From Tetmemena sp. SeJ-2015 (lineage: Eukaryota > Ciliophora > Spirotrichea > Sporadotrichida > Oxytrichidae), in NCBI GenBank assembly GCA_027382625.1, contig JAJKFJ010022751.1, positions 1 to 64,000 on the forward strand: a DNA stretch of 64,000 bases, given 5' to 3'. Every line of letters starts with the position of its first letter. Positions within the stretch are counted from its first letter, which is position 1. The translations under genes and the position numbers were made by a program. Below are positions 55,080-64,000 of this stretch, piece after piece. Under the pieces are notes generated by a model. That model was not told the origin of the DNA and searched no databases. It worked only from the letters and a program-made list of their open reading frames with translations.

Positions 55080-55983
55080 TCCACTGAGTAAAGAATCGGT
55101 AGAACCGGCTTTCTGGAAAAGAGAGGCTTCTTCAATCAGCTCTTTTATAAGCAAATGCAACTTCATCTGCAGAGTAGATAATCGCCCTTGAGCAGAGGAT
55201 AATAACCAGCAGCCTACATCTCCGATTTGGGCTTCTTCAATACCAAAAGGGTTTATGCAATTAAATAAATAAAAATTACAGCAAATTAATTTTAAGATTA
55301 TGAAGTAAAAAAATTACCTAGCCAAACTAGAGGCAAAATGGAATCTCCTTACGGAGAGGAGGAAAAGAGTCATATGTTTTCTTCTTTTAAAGATGTGTTC
55401 GCCATAAATGATCGCTCTTCAGCTGCTGATGATGAGGAGGACTGTTTTCAGAAGTCTGAGAGCTAAGCAAACTAAGATAATCAAAAGTAAATTAATAGCC
55501 TTCAAGACAAATATTTGGTCAAAGAGAGCGTTCTTATTTTTCAAGATGAGAACGTGGAAGTATAGAAACTTAATAAACAATTGAATTTGTTAAACGATGG
55601 CAAGATAAATCAAGAACAAATCTTTCAAAAGCGAAAATAAGCGCCATGCTCAGATAAAAGAGGAGAAACAATAAAATTATAATTTAATGCTGTATAAAGT
55701 CTGATCAAGGAGGAGAAATAGATACACATTAAGATCAGACAGAGGTTCTAAGGAAAAAAAGTAAAATGAAGCAAAAGAAAAGAAGTTTTAGCCTATGAAG
55801 AGGTATCATTGTCGTGGACTTTGCAAGAGAACAACCTCTTAGAGCAAGCTGAATTTTTTGAGTGACAGTGCCGATCAATTCAAGGAATTCACCTCACTCT
55901 AATGAGGAATTATGATAGTTTGTCAATTATACAAGAGAATCTAAAAGAAATTAGTTTATCACAATTTCAAGAAAATATATGAT
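55080..55983 (+). CDS. Hypothetical protein (~300 aa), conserved C-terminus
   Basis: One frame holds for about 300 codons: RSTEQRIGRTGFLEKRGFFN, ISDLGFFNTKRVYAIKQIKI, MESPYGEEEKSHMFSSFKDV (possible internal start), an acidic stretch (RSSAADDEEDCFQ), then charged helices (NVEVQKLNKQLNLLNDGKIN; EFFEWQCRSIQGIHLTLMRN). It ends NYDSLSIIQENLKEISLSQF at a TGA near 55981. The IQENLKE…SQF end recurs ahead of ubiquitin-like copies A3 and A1. No known family recognised. Confidence 0.6.
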
Positions 55984-56034
55984 GCTTGAGTGCTTGCAGT
56001 CTGTTCATTAATATATTACGTTTAAATTTAATAT

Positions 56035-56420
56035 AACTCTTATTTAATTATGAAATTTAATAGCTCTAGCAATAGCAGCAGTAGTAACTCAGCCCATTCT
56101 TACAAGTTAGTTCTCCTTACCATTGAAAACTTCAAGTCTAAGATTGAGGACACGGAGAGCGAATAACTCAACCAAAACAAACTAGTCAGTTTTGGCATTA
56201 AAGAATAGTGCTACTTCTATACACTTTTGACAACAGAGCTTTTTGAGATAGTTAAGACAAAAACTAACTTTGAGTTATAAAGATATCATCAAAGAATTCA
56301 CTACCTACTACTAAAAATATCAGCAGCAAAAAAAAATTATTAGAAGAGAAGTTTACAGTAAAGGTCTTGACGAAGACTTGCTTACAACCTCCCCCCTCTA
56401 TTAAAATTAAAATGATTAAC
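56035..56420 (+). CDS. Ubiquitin-like fragment, copy A2
   Basis: ATG near 56048 starts MKFNSSSNSSSSNSAHSYK, then LTIENFKSKIEDTESEQLNQ and NKLVSFG, which follow ubiquitin [26 protein letters not shown] position by position with heavy divergence. The rest (FYTLLTTELFEIVKTKTNFE) no longer resembles ubiquitin. It starts about 60 bp after the IQENLKE gene. Homologous to A1 and A3. Confidence 0.6.
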
Positions 56421-56569
56421 TATTAAAACAGCTATTTCTTAGATATCATTTTTTAAGTATGATCTCTACTAGATTAGTTCCTTACAATAAATAAACCTTT
56501 AATAAGTTCTCAAGTATAATTATATTGAGCTAACTTAAAATTAATTAAAGGTGGAAAAAAATGACTAAG

Positions 56570-57320
56570 ATTGCGATTTGAAATTTTCAAGACATCCACT
56601 TGATATGATATTCTTGCATAACTGAGAGGACATCGGCATTGCCATCTATGATGCCATTCCGTGGCACTAAGCCCTTATGGTGAGTCATTTCTTCGAGCTG
56701 GTCTTGCATCTATCCGAACTCCTCAAGATATTGGGTCTTCCTCTTGAGGCTGTCTCTCATTTGATCAGGTGGCCGATCTCCCTTTGTTCTCTTTCATAAA
56801 TTTTGAGAGTAATTTTTATACCGCTGAAGTTAACTGATCGTTAGAGAGTCTCGGCGAATTCGTGCTTAATAAGGACGAGAAAATAATGTGAGGAGTCAAG
56901 CCTCTCCATGCAATTGATTTTTGGGTGAGGAATAATACCATTTACATTATCAGTACCCAGTGAGAGGAGTACGCGTAGATCCACAATTTATTCAATGCCT
57001 GCCATTTGCATAAGTCAGGAAAGTATCTTAGAATTGAGGTCTTAATCTAAGCGTGGTCAAGGAAATCCTCTGCAGTAAGTCCCTCAATCAAAGGCAAAGC
57101 TGCGATATCCGCATATTTTCTTTTTTCTGCTTCAAAATTAAGAAGCTGTTTTGATTATATCCTTAGAGCCATCTATGATGCTGCGTACGAAGTTATTGCA
57201 GCATCCGATCTTAGGAAAGTGCGCACCATAGTCCTGCAACAGGAAATCGTAGTCCTCCTTCTTGCTGTCTATCTTCTGTTGCACGTCATACACGTTCACT
57301 TTGGCTAGAGATCTCTGCAT
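56570..57320 (-). CDS. Hypothetical protein (~245 aa)
   Basis: ATG at 57320 (minus) opens MQRSLAKVNVYDVQQKIDSK, then KEDYDFLLQDYGAHFPKIGC and VRSIIDGSKDIIKTAS. Reading TAA/TAG as Gln it continues SQLMQMAGIEQIVDLRVLLS, TDNVNGIIPHPKINCMERLD, YFLVLIKHEFAETLQRSVNF and KIYEREQREIGHLI. A one-base shift near 56775 leads to LKRKTQYLEEFGQMQDQLEE and ADVLSVMQEYHIKWMS, followed by TGA. One of the most convincing genes. Helical and coiled-coil-like; family not recognised. Confidence 0.65.
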
Positions 57321-57639
57321 TGTGATTGGTAGTATACAACAAAAATTCTGCTTTAAGGAATCTATTTTAATATATTTATTATTTATATAAATGATTCTGA
57401 ATAATAAATTAAACAAGAATAAACAAACTCATTTAACAATAATCAGTTTTCCTAATAAGATTAATGAACCCTCTAAATAGAAATAGCTCTCCACTAAAAT
57501 GGTTTCTTCAAAAGGATAATAATAGCTCATGTAAACTAAAATGACAAGTTTCATTATATCTGAATGACAAAGTTTGGAGTAGGAATTGGTAATAAGAGTC
57601 AGTGATGAGTGTGCGATGAGCGATTTTGAATCCCTCGTT

Positions 57640-58930
57640 CAAAAGATAAAATTTTTTATGAACATCTCTCATTGTCGTTGATTGGAATAAAGAAAGAGAA
57701 AAAATATATTGATATTCTTGATGGCTTATGTAATTGAAAAAATTAATCTTTAGCAGAGTATGCTATATTTCAGCCGAGGATGATAAAGTGTATGACAAAA
57801 AAATACAAGTCATCATATTCTAAGTCTCCTAAATTTTAATGGTTGAGAGAAGAATTGAGAGTAAGCACCCCCAAGTGTTGAGCCATGATACATCTCTGAG
57901 ATCAAGGTTTATTCAACATTAGTAAAGATTAAATAACTTAAGTTGAAGAACTTATGCCTCTGAGATTTTTTGATTCTCTACAAGAGCAAATTTTGAAGAA
58001 GCTGCCACTTTATCTTGAATCGACATATTTCGGATGAGTATCTGGTAAAATTGCGAAGAGAGTGCAGGCATTAGGATTATAATTAGAGTGTAGAAGAAGT
58101 GCGATTAAGATTAATTCTAAGTTTGGTTAGAGAGTAGAGTTGTGGCTAGCTAGCAATTATGAAAGATATTTAAACTTAAAAGCTATAAGCTAGTCCACAT
58201 TATCAAATTTGACAGATGTATCAAAGCCTCCGGCGGTAAAGATGGAAAAAAGAAAGAGTAAAAGTTTTTTCCCGTTTTTCTAAATAAATTCTCTCGAAAC
58301 ATTTTGAGAGCCGTAAGTATGTTAAGATCTTAAGATAAGAACAGTCTTCCCACAAGGAAAAACTGGGTTAAGATCAGTCGAGGTCATCTAAGTCATATGG
58401 CAAGGAAGGAATTGAAGCCTTCATAAAAAAATATAATCTATAAAATAGACAAGATAGCATACTGAGACTCACTTAAAGCGCAGAGGCATACCAAAACACA
58501 ATCCCTTCTTGATCAACGCATCAACATTTTCAACATCGACGAGATAATGTTAGGGGTTGGTCAACGAAATTTTTAAGTCTCCTCAAAAATGAATCGCTTT
58601 AATTGAAAATTAGCATTATGGCTGGAGTCTCATCTCGAGGACAAGTGCTTATTTAGCTAAACTTTGGAAGAAACAATAAAACTACTCTAGTCAACTTTTT
58701 ATTCTATTCGTAGAACATCTTGATAACAAAGATCCTTCTTGGAGAAGATAAACTAGATTCATTCTATACAGCACCGTCTACCATCGCTTCCAGTTTGTGC
58801 AAAAAAATAAAAACTTCCATTAAATTTCCTGGGTATTTTACTAATCAGATCTCGCCCATTTGGACAAATTCTTCGGTAACATGAAGAGGTTGCTCAAATA
58901 AATTGAAAAATAATAGAGAATAAAATCGGC
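57640..58930 (+). CDS. Tc1/mariner-type transposase, near full length
   Basis: From about 57990 a frame reads GKIAKRVQALGLQLECRRSA (HTH-like). After a shift, ASGGKDGKKKEQKFFPVFLN, LRAVSMLRSQDKNSLPTRKN and ISRGHLSHMARKELKPSQKN lead to RINIFNIDEIMLGVGQRNFQ (about 58510-58565, first Asp). Then come VSSRGQVLIQLNFGRNNKTT and the region FILYSTVYHRFQFVQKNKNF, where a DN-x-x-H box is expected but the Asp is not seen. FFGNMKRLLKQIEK near 58870 is the C-terminal box. Another protein-like stretch (DDKVYDKKIQVIIFQVSQIL) precedes it from 57640. Probably inactive because of shifts and the degenerate second box. Confidence 0.65.
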
Positions 58931-59279
58931 TTACCTAGTAAACGTATAATAAAAAAACCAATTCAAAAAGATAATCATCTGTGAACTCTCATAGGCTTTT
59001 CAAAGAATCAATTTTACATGGATTAGAGATGAAATATTTAGTTGTCTTGAGTCTGCTTTAATATTTCTTAATTGAAAAGACCTCTTATGAAAGCTTGCTT
59101 TTCTATATTTATTGGGGTTATAACTTTACTTCACGATTAGGATCTGCTACAGAGATATAATTTTGTTCATTTATTCATATGAGACTTCTTAGGTATAATT
59201 CTAAAGGATTTTTTTAACAAAATTTTTAATCTTTAAAAATACTAACGTTTAGGCATTTAAAGCATTAAAGTTTATGTAG

Positions 59280-59860
59280 TATACAAGAGAATCTAAAAGA
59301 AAATAGATAATCATAATTCCTAAAAATATAAGATGTCTGAGTGATTGCAGTCTTTCTTTTAAAATATTACGTTTTAATTTAATATAAATCTTAATTTAAA
59401 TGTGGAGCTCAACAGCTCTAACAATAACAATAACAATAACAATAACAATAACAACATTAACAACTCAAACCACTCTTCCAAGAGAGCACTCTGACACCAT
59501 TGAGAGCATGAAGGCTAAGATTGAGGACTAGGAGAGTGACTAACTCAACCAACTAACACTAGTCAGTTTAGCCAAAGTAAGAACCATTAAAGAATAGCGA
59601 TACTCCTGAACACTTTTGACAATTTCACAGCCATTTGAGATAGTAAAGATAAAAAATTACTTTTAGCATTATTATATCTTAGAAGAATCCTAACTACTTC
59701 AATAGTATGCAAATATCAGCAAAAACATAAAGTTAAAACAAGAGATAGTGAGGGAGGGTCTTGAAGAAGTTACCACCTTTCCCCTCTATTGCAAATTAAG
59801 AACATTTGATCACTACTAGATCAGTTTCCTACCACTCAAGATTATTTATTAAATTCTCTA
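59280..59860 (+). CDS. Ubiquitin-like fragment, copy A3, with Asn microsatellite
   Basis: The leader 59280-59400 encodes SIQENLKENRQSQF, matching the end of the 55-kb gene. VELNSS follows, then an (AACAAT)n run (about 59418-59455) giving about a dozen Asn, then DTIESMKAKIEDQESDQLNQ and LTLVSLAK, near-identical to ubiquitin [14 protein letters not shown] at its start. A 16-bp GTAAGAACCATTAAAG may be an intron. Downstream DNA matches A1 and A2. Probably a decayed or very divergent copy. Confidence 0.6.
59418..59455 (+). repeat. (AACAAT)n microsatellite
   Basis: Six to seven AACAAT-type units in frame with copy A3, coding Asn throughout. The other A copies have only AATAACAAC or AGCAGCAGTAGTAAC here, so the run has expanded in this copy. 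Confidence 0.85.
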
Positions 59861-59939
59861 GTATATAAGGTTAAAATGAATACATGATCGAGGGTAAGCA
59901 AAACCTAATGAAAATAGAGAACACGAGAAAAGTGCTAGA

Positions 59940-60375
59940 TATTAAATTAGAGATAGTTTAAAAACATTATGTTTTAATTTAATGAAGGAGTTATTTCCTT
60001 CAAGTTCAATGACAAGATAGGATGGGCAACGATAGCGAAAATGAAAGAGATCTATTGTGACTGCTTAGAGCAGTTAGAGAGAGGGTAGTCTCCTTCTGAA
60101 TTTTATAGTCAGAGAGAGTTCTACTTGAGAATTGTGATAATCTTATTCTAATTGTTTTTCAAATGTACTCAAATGCAAGAATACTATTATAATTCCTGAG
60201 GTTACCTGCGAAAATAAGTATCTTTTAATCGAGAGGCATGACTTACTTTAATGGAGCTTGCCTCCTCAGCTGACACCTCCAAGTTTTAGAAGTTGAGTTT
60301 GTTGTTGTTGATTAGGTAGTTGTGGATGTTGTAGTTGAGGTAGACACTAAAATAAAATTTATATTTAAACATAAT
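59940..60375 (-). CDS. Divergent ubiquitin-like protein, copy B3
   Basis: The minus strand reads SVYLNYNIHNYLINNNKLNF, QNLEVSAEEASSIK, then (after a shift or short intron) MPLDQKILIFAGNLRNYNSI, an insert (FEYIWKTIRIRLSQF) and SSRTLSDYKIQKETTLSLTA in a single frame. This is the only B copy where both ubiquitin halves lie in one frame. The tail VIELEGNNSFIKLKH matches the family. An acceptor-like TTTTATTTTAG precedes the Asn-rich start. It is the most intact B copy and the best candidate for a working gene. Confidence 0.75.
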
Positions 60376-60429
60376 ATATTATGAATCACTTAACAAGGAA
60401 GTAAACGCAATGTATTTATAATAAAAAAC

Positions 60430-61160
60430 CCTACGATCATGGATTCATATTCATACTATAATACTTTTAAGAATCTTTAGTTAATGTAAAGCTATCTCTT
60501 TTCATTAGCATACTTCACTTTGATTTTTTAAAAATTTATCTTTTAATGGAAGAAATGTATTGCTCATATTACTTCTTGTGTATCAAATTTAAATAAATTT
60601 CCATTTTACTTTCCATGTCTTAAATTTTTTGTGGACATTCTTGAGCTATTATCAAAATCTTAATATTATTTACAGTATTATTTTCTTTGAAATTACATAT
60701 TAATTTGGCTTGTGGAAAGAGCTAAAATTATTTGCTCTTCTTTTTGCAATCATCACTAAGAGTATTGGATATAATAGAATCTAGACTTTAAATTTAGAAG
60801 AAGATAGAAAATAGGCTTTTTATTTTACTTTAATCTACAAAAAGTCTAATATTTATTGCAATTTAATGGGTATATGTCCAATTATCTATTTCATAAAAAA
60901 ATATTAAGATCCCACAGTATTGAATATGATTTCATTAAGATGAGTCTGCTTAGTAATTAGTACTGTAATATGTGCTAGTTATTTAAAATTATTCTATTTA
61001 CATTCCTAAAATTTATAAATAGGATTTATTCTCCTTGAGACTATAAGCCCTTTTGGATCCTATTATTACTTCTATCTTATTTTGTATGAGTAATTTGGTA
61101 ACTGAGAGAAATTTGATTAGAGATAGGATTTTTAATTTATAATTAAGCTCTTTTCATCAT
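60430..61160. other. AT-rich stretch containing one repeat D copy
   Basis: No gene recognised. Repeat D (inverted) lies at about 60945-61020. Confidence 0.4.
60945..61020 (-). repeat. Repeat D, partial
   Basis: The reverse complement reads AAATTTTAGGAATGTAAATA and continues to TAGCACATATTACAGTACTAATTA, matching the body of the other copies but lacking the AGTAAAGTAAAG start. Confidence 0.55.
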
Positions 61161-61164
61161 TTGA

Positions 61165-61610
61165 TAATTCATTACAGCTGAAAATTTAATAAAAAAGATA
61201 ATTAAATTAGATATTAAATTAAAATGGAAATAAATCAGTGGCAGTTTAAGAGTGTTCATTTGAATAATTATTAGACCATTCGATTCAACATCAAATTCTA
61301 AGAGCTTTTCATCCTTCCAACTTTTGTTTGGTAGCGCTCAATCAAGAATTATTAGTGACACAAGTTTTGATAAAGATGATGATGATTATGATGGTGAAGA
61401 ATGCGCTCGACATATCTCTTTTGAGAGGTGCTACGAAGATGATTTAAGAAGAAATTCATATTAATTTTTGATAAGCTAACTAACAAGCTGCAGATCAGGT
61501 GGTGAATCTGCGATTTAAACAGTCAGCATTTTGCAGCTGTCAATTTATTATTTTAAGCATTCACCGATTTTAATTAAAATTCCTACTATAACTATTATTT
61601 TAAATGAGCG
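61165..61610 (+). repeat. Repeat R1, full-length copy
   Basis: Matches 19585-20030 from leader to the terminal CACCGATTTTAATTAAAATT. One frame stays protein-like (FQLLFGSAQSRIISDTSFDK, then an Asp run and CARHISFERCYEDDLRRNSY), indicating an acidic peptide. A GAT/GATGAT run has expanded here. Confidence 0.65.
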
Positions 61611-61639
61611 AGAATCTCTGCTGAAACCATTCAGCTGAT

Positions 61640-61790
61640 TCCAAAAAAATTAAAGTTGTATAATTAATCCCTGACAAAGTTTTCTATCTTTATTATTTCA
61701 GAATATTTATTCATTTGAGAGCCTTGCCTTATTCATCTTATCTTAAATGGTCCTCAAAGTATCAGCGTTCATGTCTGCATTTTTATTTTA
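61640..61790 (-). CDS. Short hypothetical coding fragment
   Basis: The minus strand gives MNADTLRTIQDKMNKARLSN then EQIF from about 61773. Coding is lost, or an intron begins, after 25 codons. Too short to identify. Confidence 0.3.
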
Positions 61791-62149
61791 TGAAGAGAAC
61801 TTTTTAATTATAGGGTATAATTATTTATGAATAATACTAAAATTTTTTCAATTTAAATGATGGTCTATGTTTGAGTTAATTTTACAAATAGATTTGCTTT
61901 TTATACTTTTAATTAATTTAATTTTTACTTACTAAAGGAACTGATGAACCTATGTGCGATATTTGGAGTTGAAATTTATAGAATCCTGAATTGACAAGCT
62001 TGATTACTTCAGAATTATTGTTTTGTAATTTAGATTACTTTTTTAAAAGCAATTGCTATATTTAGTAAGTTGGCGTCATACTTAGTTTCAATTTATTCCT
62101 TTGATTAGGCTATTTTAGTATGAGATACTTTGGTTTTTTTGAAAATAAA

Positions 62150-62290
62150 AATTTTAACCGAAAGGTTATTTTAAAATTTAAAAAAAAAGAAGTTTTTTTG
62201 AAATCCCTAAAAATAAAAATTTTAAATATTTTTATTTTATAAAAATTAAAATCAAAATTTTCTCCTTAAAAATCCCTTAATAAACACTCA
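62150..62290. other. Homopolymer-inflated, probably low-quality sequence
   Basis: Long A and T runs (AAAAAAAAGAAG, AAAATAAAAATTTTAAA) like those at 14.74-14.99 and 62.7-63.06 kb. Best treated as unreliable. Confidence 0.4.
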
Positions 62291-62329
62291 ATAAAGTAAT
62301 TATGGGAACAGCTTCTTAAGCATTTACTA

Positions 62330-62590
62330 TCAGTAATATAGGTTGAATAGCGATTGTTTATCGTCAATTGTCATGCTACAAATACAAGAAATCAATTGCT
62401 TAAATAATTCGACTAATAATTTGATAGCTGCTCTTCTATCTCAATCGTTGGAGCATTTGAATCAGTTTATTCTAATGACCAATACCTCTTTTAAAAGAAG
62501 CTTTCGGCTTGTTCCATATGCTCAATTTACTCTGCACTCTTGTTGAAATGTCAAAGTTCATGCTACAGATATTCATGAAAACTCCTAAAA
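62330..62590 (-). CDS. Hypothetical coding fragment
   Basis: The minus strand reads MNICSMNFDISTRVQSKLSI near 62575-62515. After a shift it continues RKLLLKEVLVIRINWFKCSN, DWDRRAAIKLLVELFKQLIS and SMTIDDKQSLFNLYYW to about 62335. The composition is better than that of the plus-strand standard ORF at the same place. No family recognised. Confidence 0.4.
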
Positions 62591-62689
62591 CATAATTAAA
62601 ACAATTTAGCCATTCAATTAGGTTTACTTATTCCACAAATAGTAACAATTAAAAATATTTATTTGAAGACAGGGTTTATTTTTCCATTT

Positions 62690-63060
62690 GTTAGATCTAG
62701 TCTTATTAATTACTTAAATTAAAAATTTAAGTTAAAAGTTAAAAATACTTTTGGAAAGGGTTTGCAATTAAATGACCCCTCCTTTTTAAAACCTTAAAAT
62801 TTTAAAATCACAACACCAGCATTCTCAAGGGGTTTCCATTTTAACCTTTCTTTCTCTCAAATAATCCTAAAAAAGCCCCTTTTGCGAATAATTTGTTAAG
62901 CAAACTGCCCTATTTTGCGGTGGATTTTTGTCTTCTTTGTTGAATCGTTTATTTATTAAGCTGGGAACTTTATATAGAAGTTATTTTTAAATTTTTAAAT
63001 TTTATAATTAAAATTAATTAAAGTTTTTAAATTTTTAAAATTAATGTTTTACAATACTGC
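62690..63060. other. Homopolymer-inflated stretch
   Basis: Dense AAAATTTT and TTTAAAA runs with isolated normal words; probably consensus error. No feature can be trusted here. Confidence 0.4.
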
Positions 63061-63339
63061 AATTTAAACTCTAAAGCAAGATGAATTACATCCTTATTGC
63101 CCTTACTCTGCTCCCAACATTTTAAACCCTAAATATTTTTAAAATAAAGCAAGATGAAAAGAATTGTAACATCAAGAAAAAAAATTAAAAAAGTGACTTA
63201 GAATAATTTTTTAAAAAAAATAAGAAGAGAATAGTTAATGACTAGGATAGTCCATTTATGATGAGCACCTACTACTTTATATCCATTCGGTAACTTTGGG
63301 TAATTACAGGTTGAATCAGCAATAAAAATTTAGACAACG

Positions 63340-64000
63340 TTCTCTTACCATTACTTCTCTCTCAGCACGATGATCTCAAGAACAGAATGATCTCTCTCCA
63401 GCAATAATATAAAATAAAGAAGAAAAATATTATAACAAATTGCTATAGAAATGTGAAAACAGTGCAGAAAAATAGATCTAATAATATAAAATAAATAAAG
63501 TTCATTAAGAACAACTACAGCAAATAGAGTAATTCAAACAAAATTATAAGAGAGCCTAAGATTAAGTGAAATAAGAAATGGCTTAAAAATTATAATATGC
63601 AGAATAATTAGTAGATTGTGTCAATTCCTACTTATAGAATGTAATTGACACTCTCTTTACAGAAAACCTCAATGCTAGCAAATTAAGTTAAAAAGCCATA
63701 AGCAAATAAAAGAACTCAATGATTATGCTGCAGTTTAATTTGTAGATGCAAAATAAAATTCGAATGAATATGAAATCAAAGAAAAAAAGAATTAAGTAAA
63801 ACAATTTATAGTAAAAGGCCTTATACACCCAAATTCTATCAGTGGGACATGAGATAAAGGAAAGAAAAATTTATCCAGTACCAGTATCAAGCGAATATTC
63901 TCAACAAACAGATTTGTTGAGATCATTAGAGAGACAAAGACTGGTAAAATTGGAAATTAATTTGACTACAACACAATGAATGATTAATAAATTTTTGGAC
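63340..64000 (+). CDS. Coiled-coil protein, partial at window edge
   Basis: A frame with very frequent TAA (Gln) reads QEQNDLSPAIIQNKEEKYYN, HQEQLQQIEQFKQNYKRAQD, VKQEMAQKLQYAEQLVDCVN and DTLFTENLNASKLSQKAISK: a long, charged, heptad-like helix. After a shift near 63720 another frame continues (EIKEKKNQVKQFIVKGLIHP; RFVEIIRETKTGKIGNQFDY) to the window end. The 3' end is cut off. Coiled coil likely, function unknown. Confidence 0.5.

Noticed and set aside
57138..57416. Plus-strand reading across 56.8-57.3 kb, which also looks protein-like
   Set aside because: The minus-strand frame gives a longer, better composed product with a start and a TGA end; the plus frame is its shadow.

Overview
The window is AT-rich eukaryotic DNA that only makes sense under a reassigned genetic code. 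Under the standard code no open frame exceeds 100 codons. If TAA and TAG are read as Gln and internal TGA as Trp, long protein-like frames appear. Examples are 49308-51780, 32721-34117, 55080-55983 and the reverse transcriptase at 11280-12850. In that last gene the Q of the reverse transcriptase box GLPQG is written TAA. Two diverged repeat copies also swap CAA for TAA at the same Gln. This is the pattern of the karyorelict/Condylostoma-type ciliate codes (NCBI tables 27/28). A karyorelict such as Loxodes, or a close relative, is the best guess, but this is inference. Because no codon is an absolute stop, every frame is open, so frames were chosen by composition, repeat-to-repeat conservation and motifs. 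Many genes switch frame one or more times, from indel errors, decay or undetected short introns; boundaries are approximate.

Layout. 1-2.6 kb: a P-loop ATPase-like gene with a 27-bp intron, then two small Lys-rich frames. 3.05-3.87 kb: a perfect MITE with 8-bp target duplications. 5.8-9.7 kb: unidentified genes and a Tc1-like relic. 11.3-12.9 kb (-): a LINE-type reverse transcriptase. 13.3-19.4 kb: Tc1-like transposases and unidentified genes. 20.0-22.1 kb: a helicase-like gene split by an 898-bp fold-back element. 22.1-25.4 kb: an unidentified gene, the start of a lipase-maturation-factor-like gene with two tiny introns, and an unidentified gene. 25.8-31.9 kb: ubiquitin-like copies, a second fold-back element, a Tc1-like transposase and unidentified genes. 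32.7-34.1 kb: a long zinc-finger-containing gene. 34.6-37.6 kb: a palindromic MITE, a TAA microsatellite, a 650-bp pyrimidine tract and a GC island. 38.2-45.1 kb: two more helicase-like paralogues on the minus strand, a transposase remnant and another ubiquitin-like copy. 45.8-51.8 kb: unidentified genes, a Tc1-like transposase and a long alpha-helical gene. 53-64 kb: a cluster of ubiquitin-like copies among unidentified genes, a transposase and a partial coiled-coil gene at the edge.

The most interesting pattern is a dispersed family of divergent ubiquitin-fold genes: five copies of one type (B) and three of another (A). They retain the ubiquitin core ([18 protein letters not shown]) but have Asn-rich starts, an insert before LSDYNIQ and a conserved acidic/aromatic tail. 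They sit among Tc1 transposases and short repeats. A three-copy family of helicase-like ATPases with a Walker A of the form LPPGxGKT, and fold-back elements whose GC-rich arms resemble tRNA promoters, are the other notable features.
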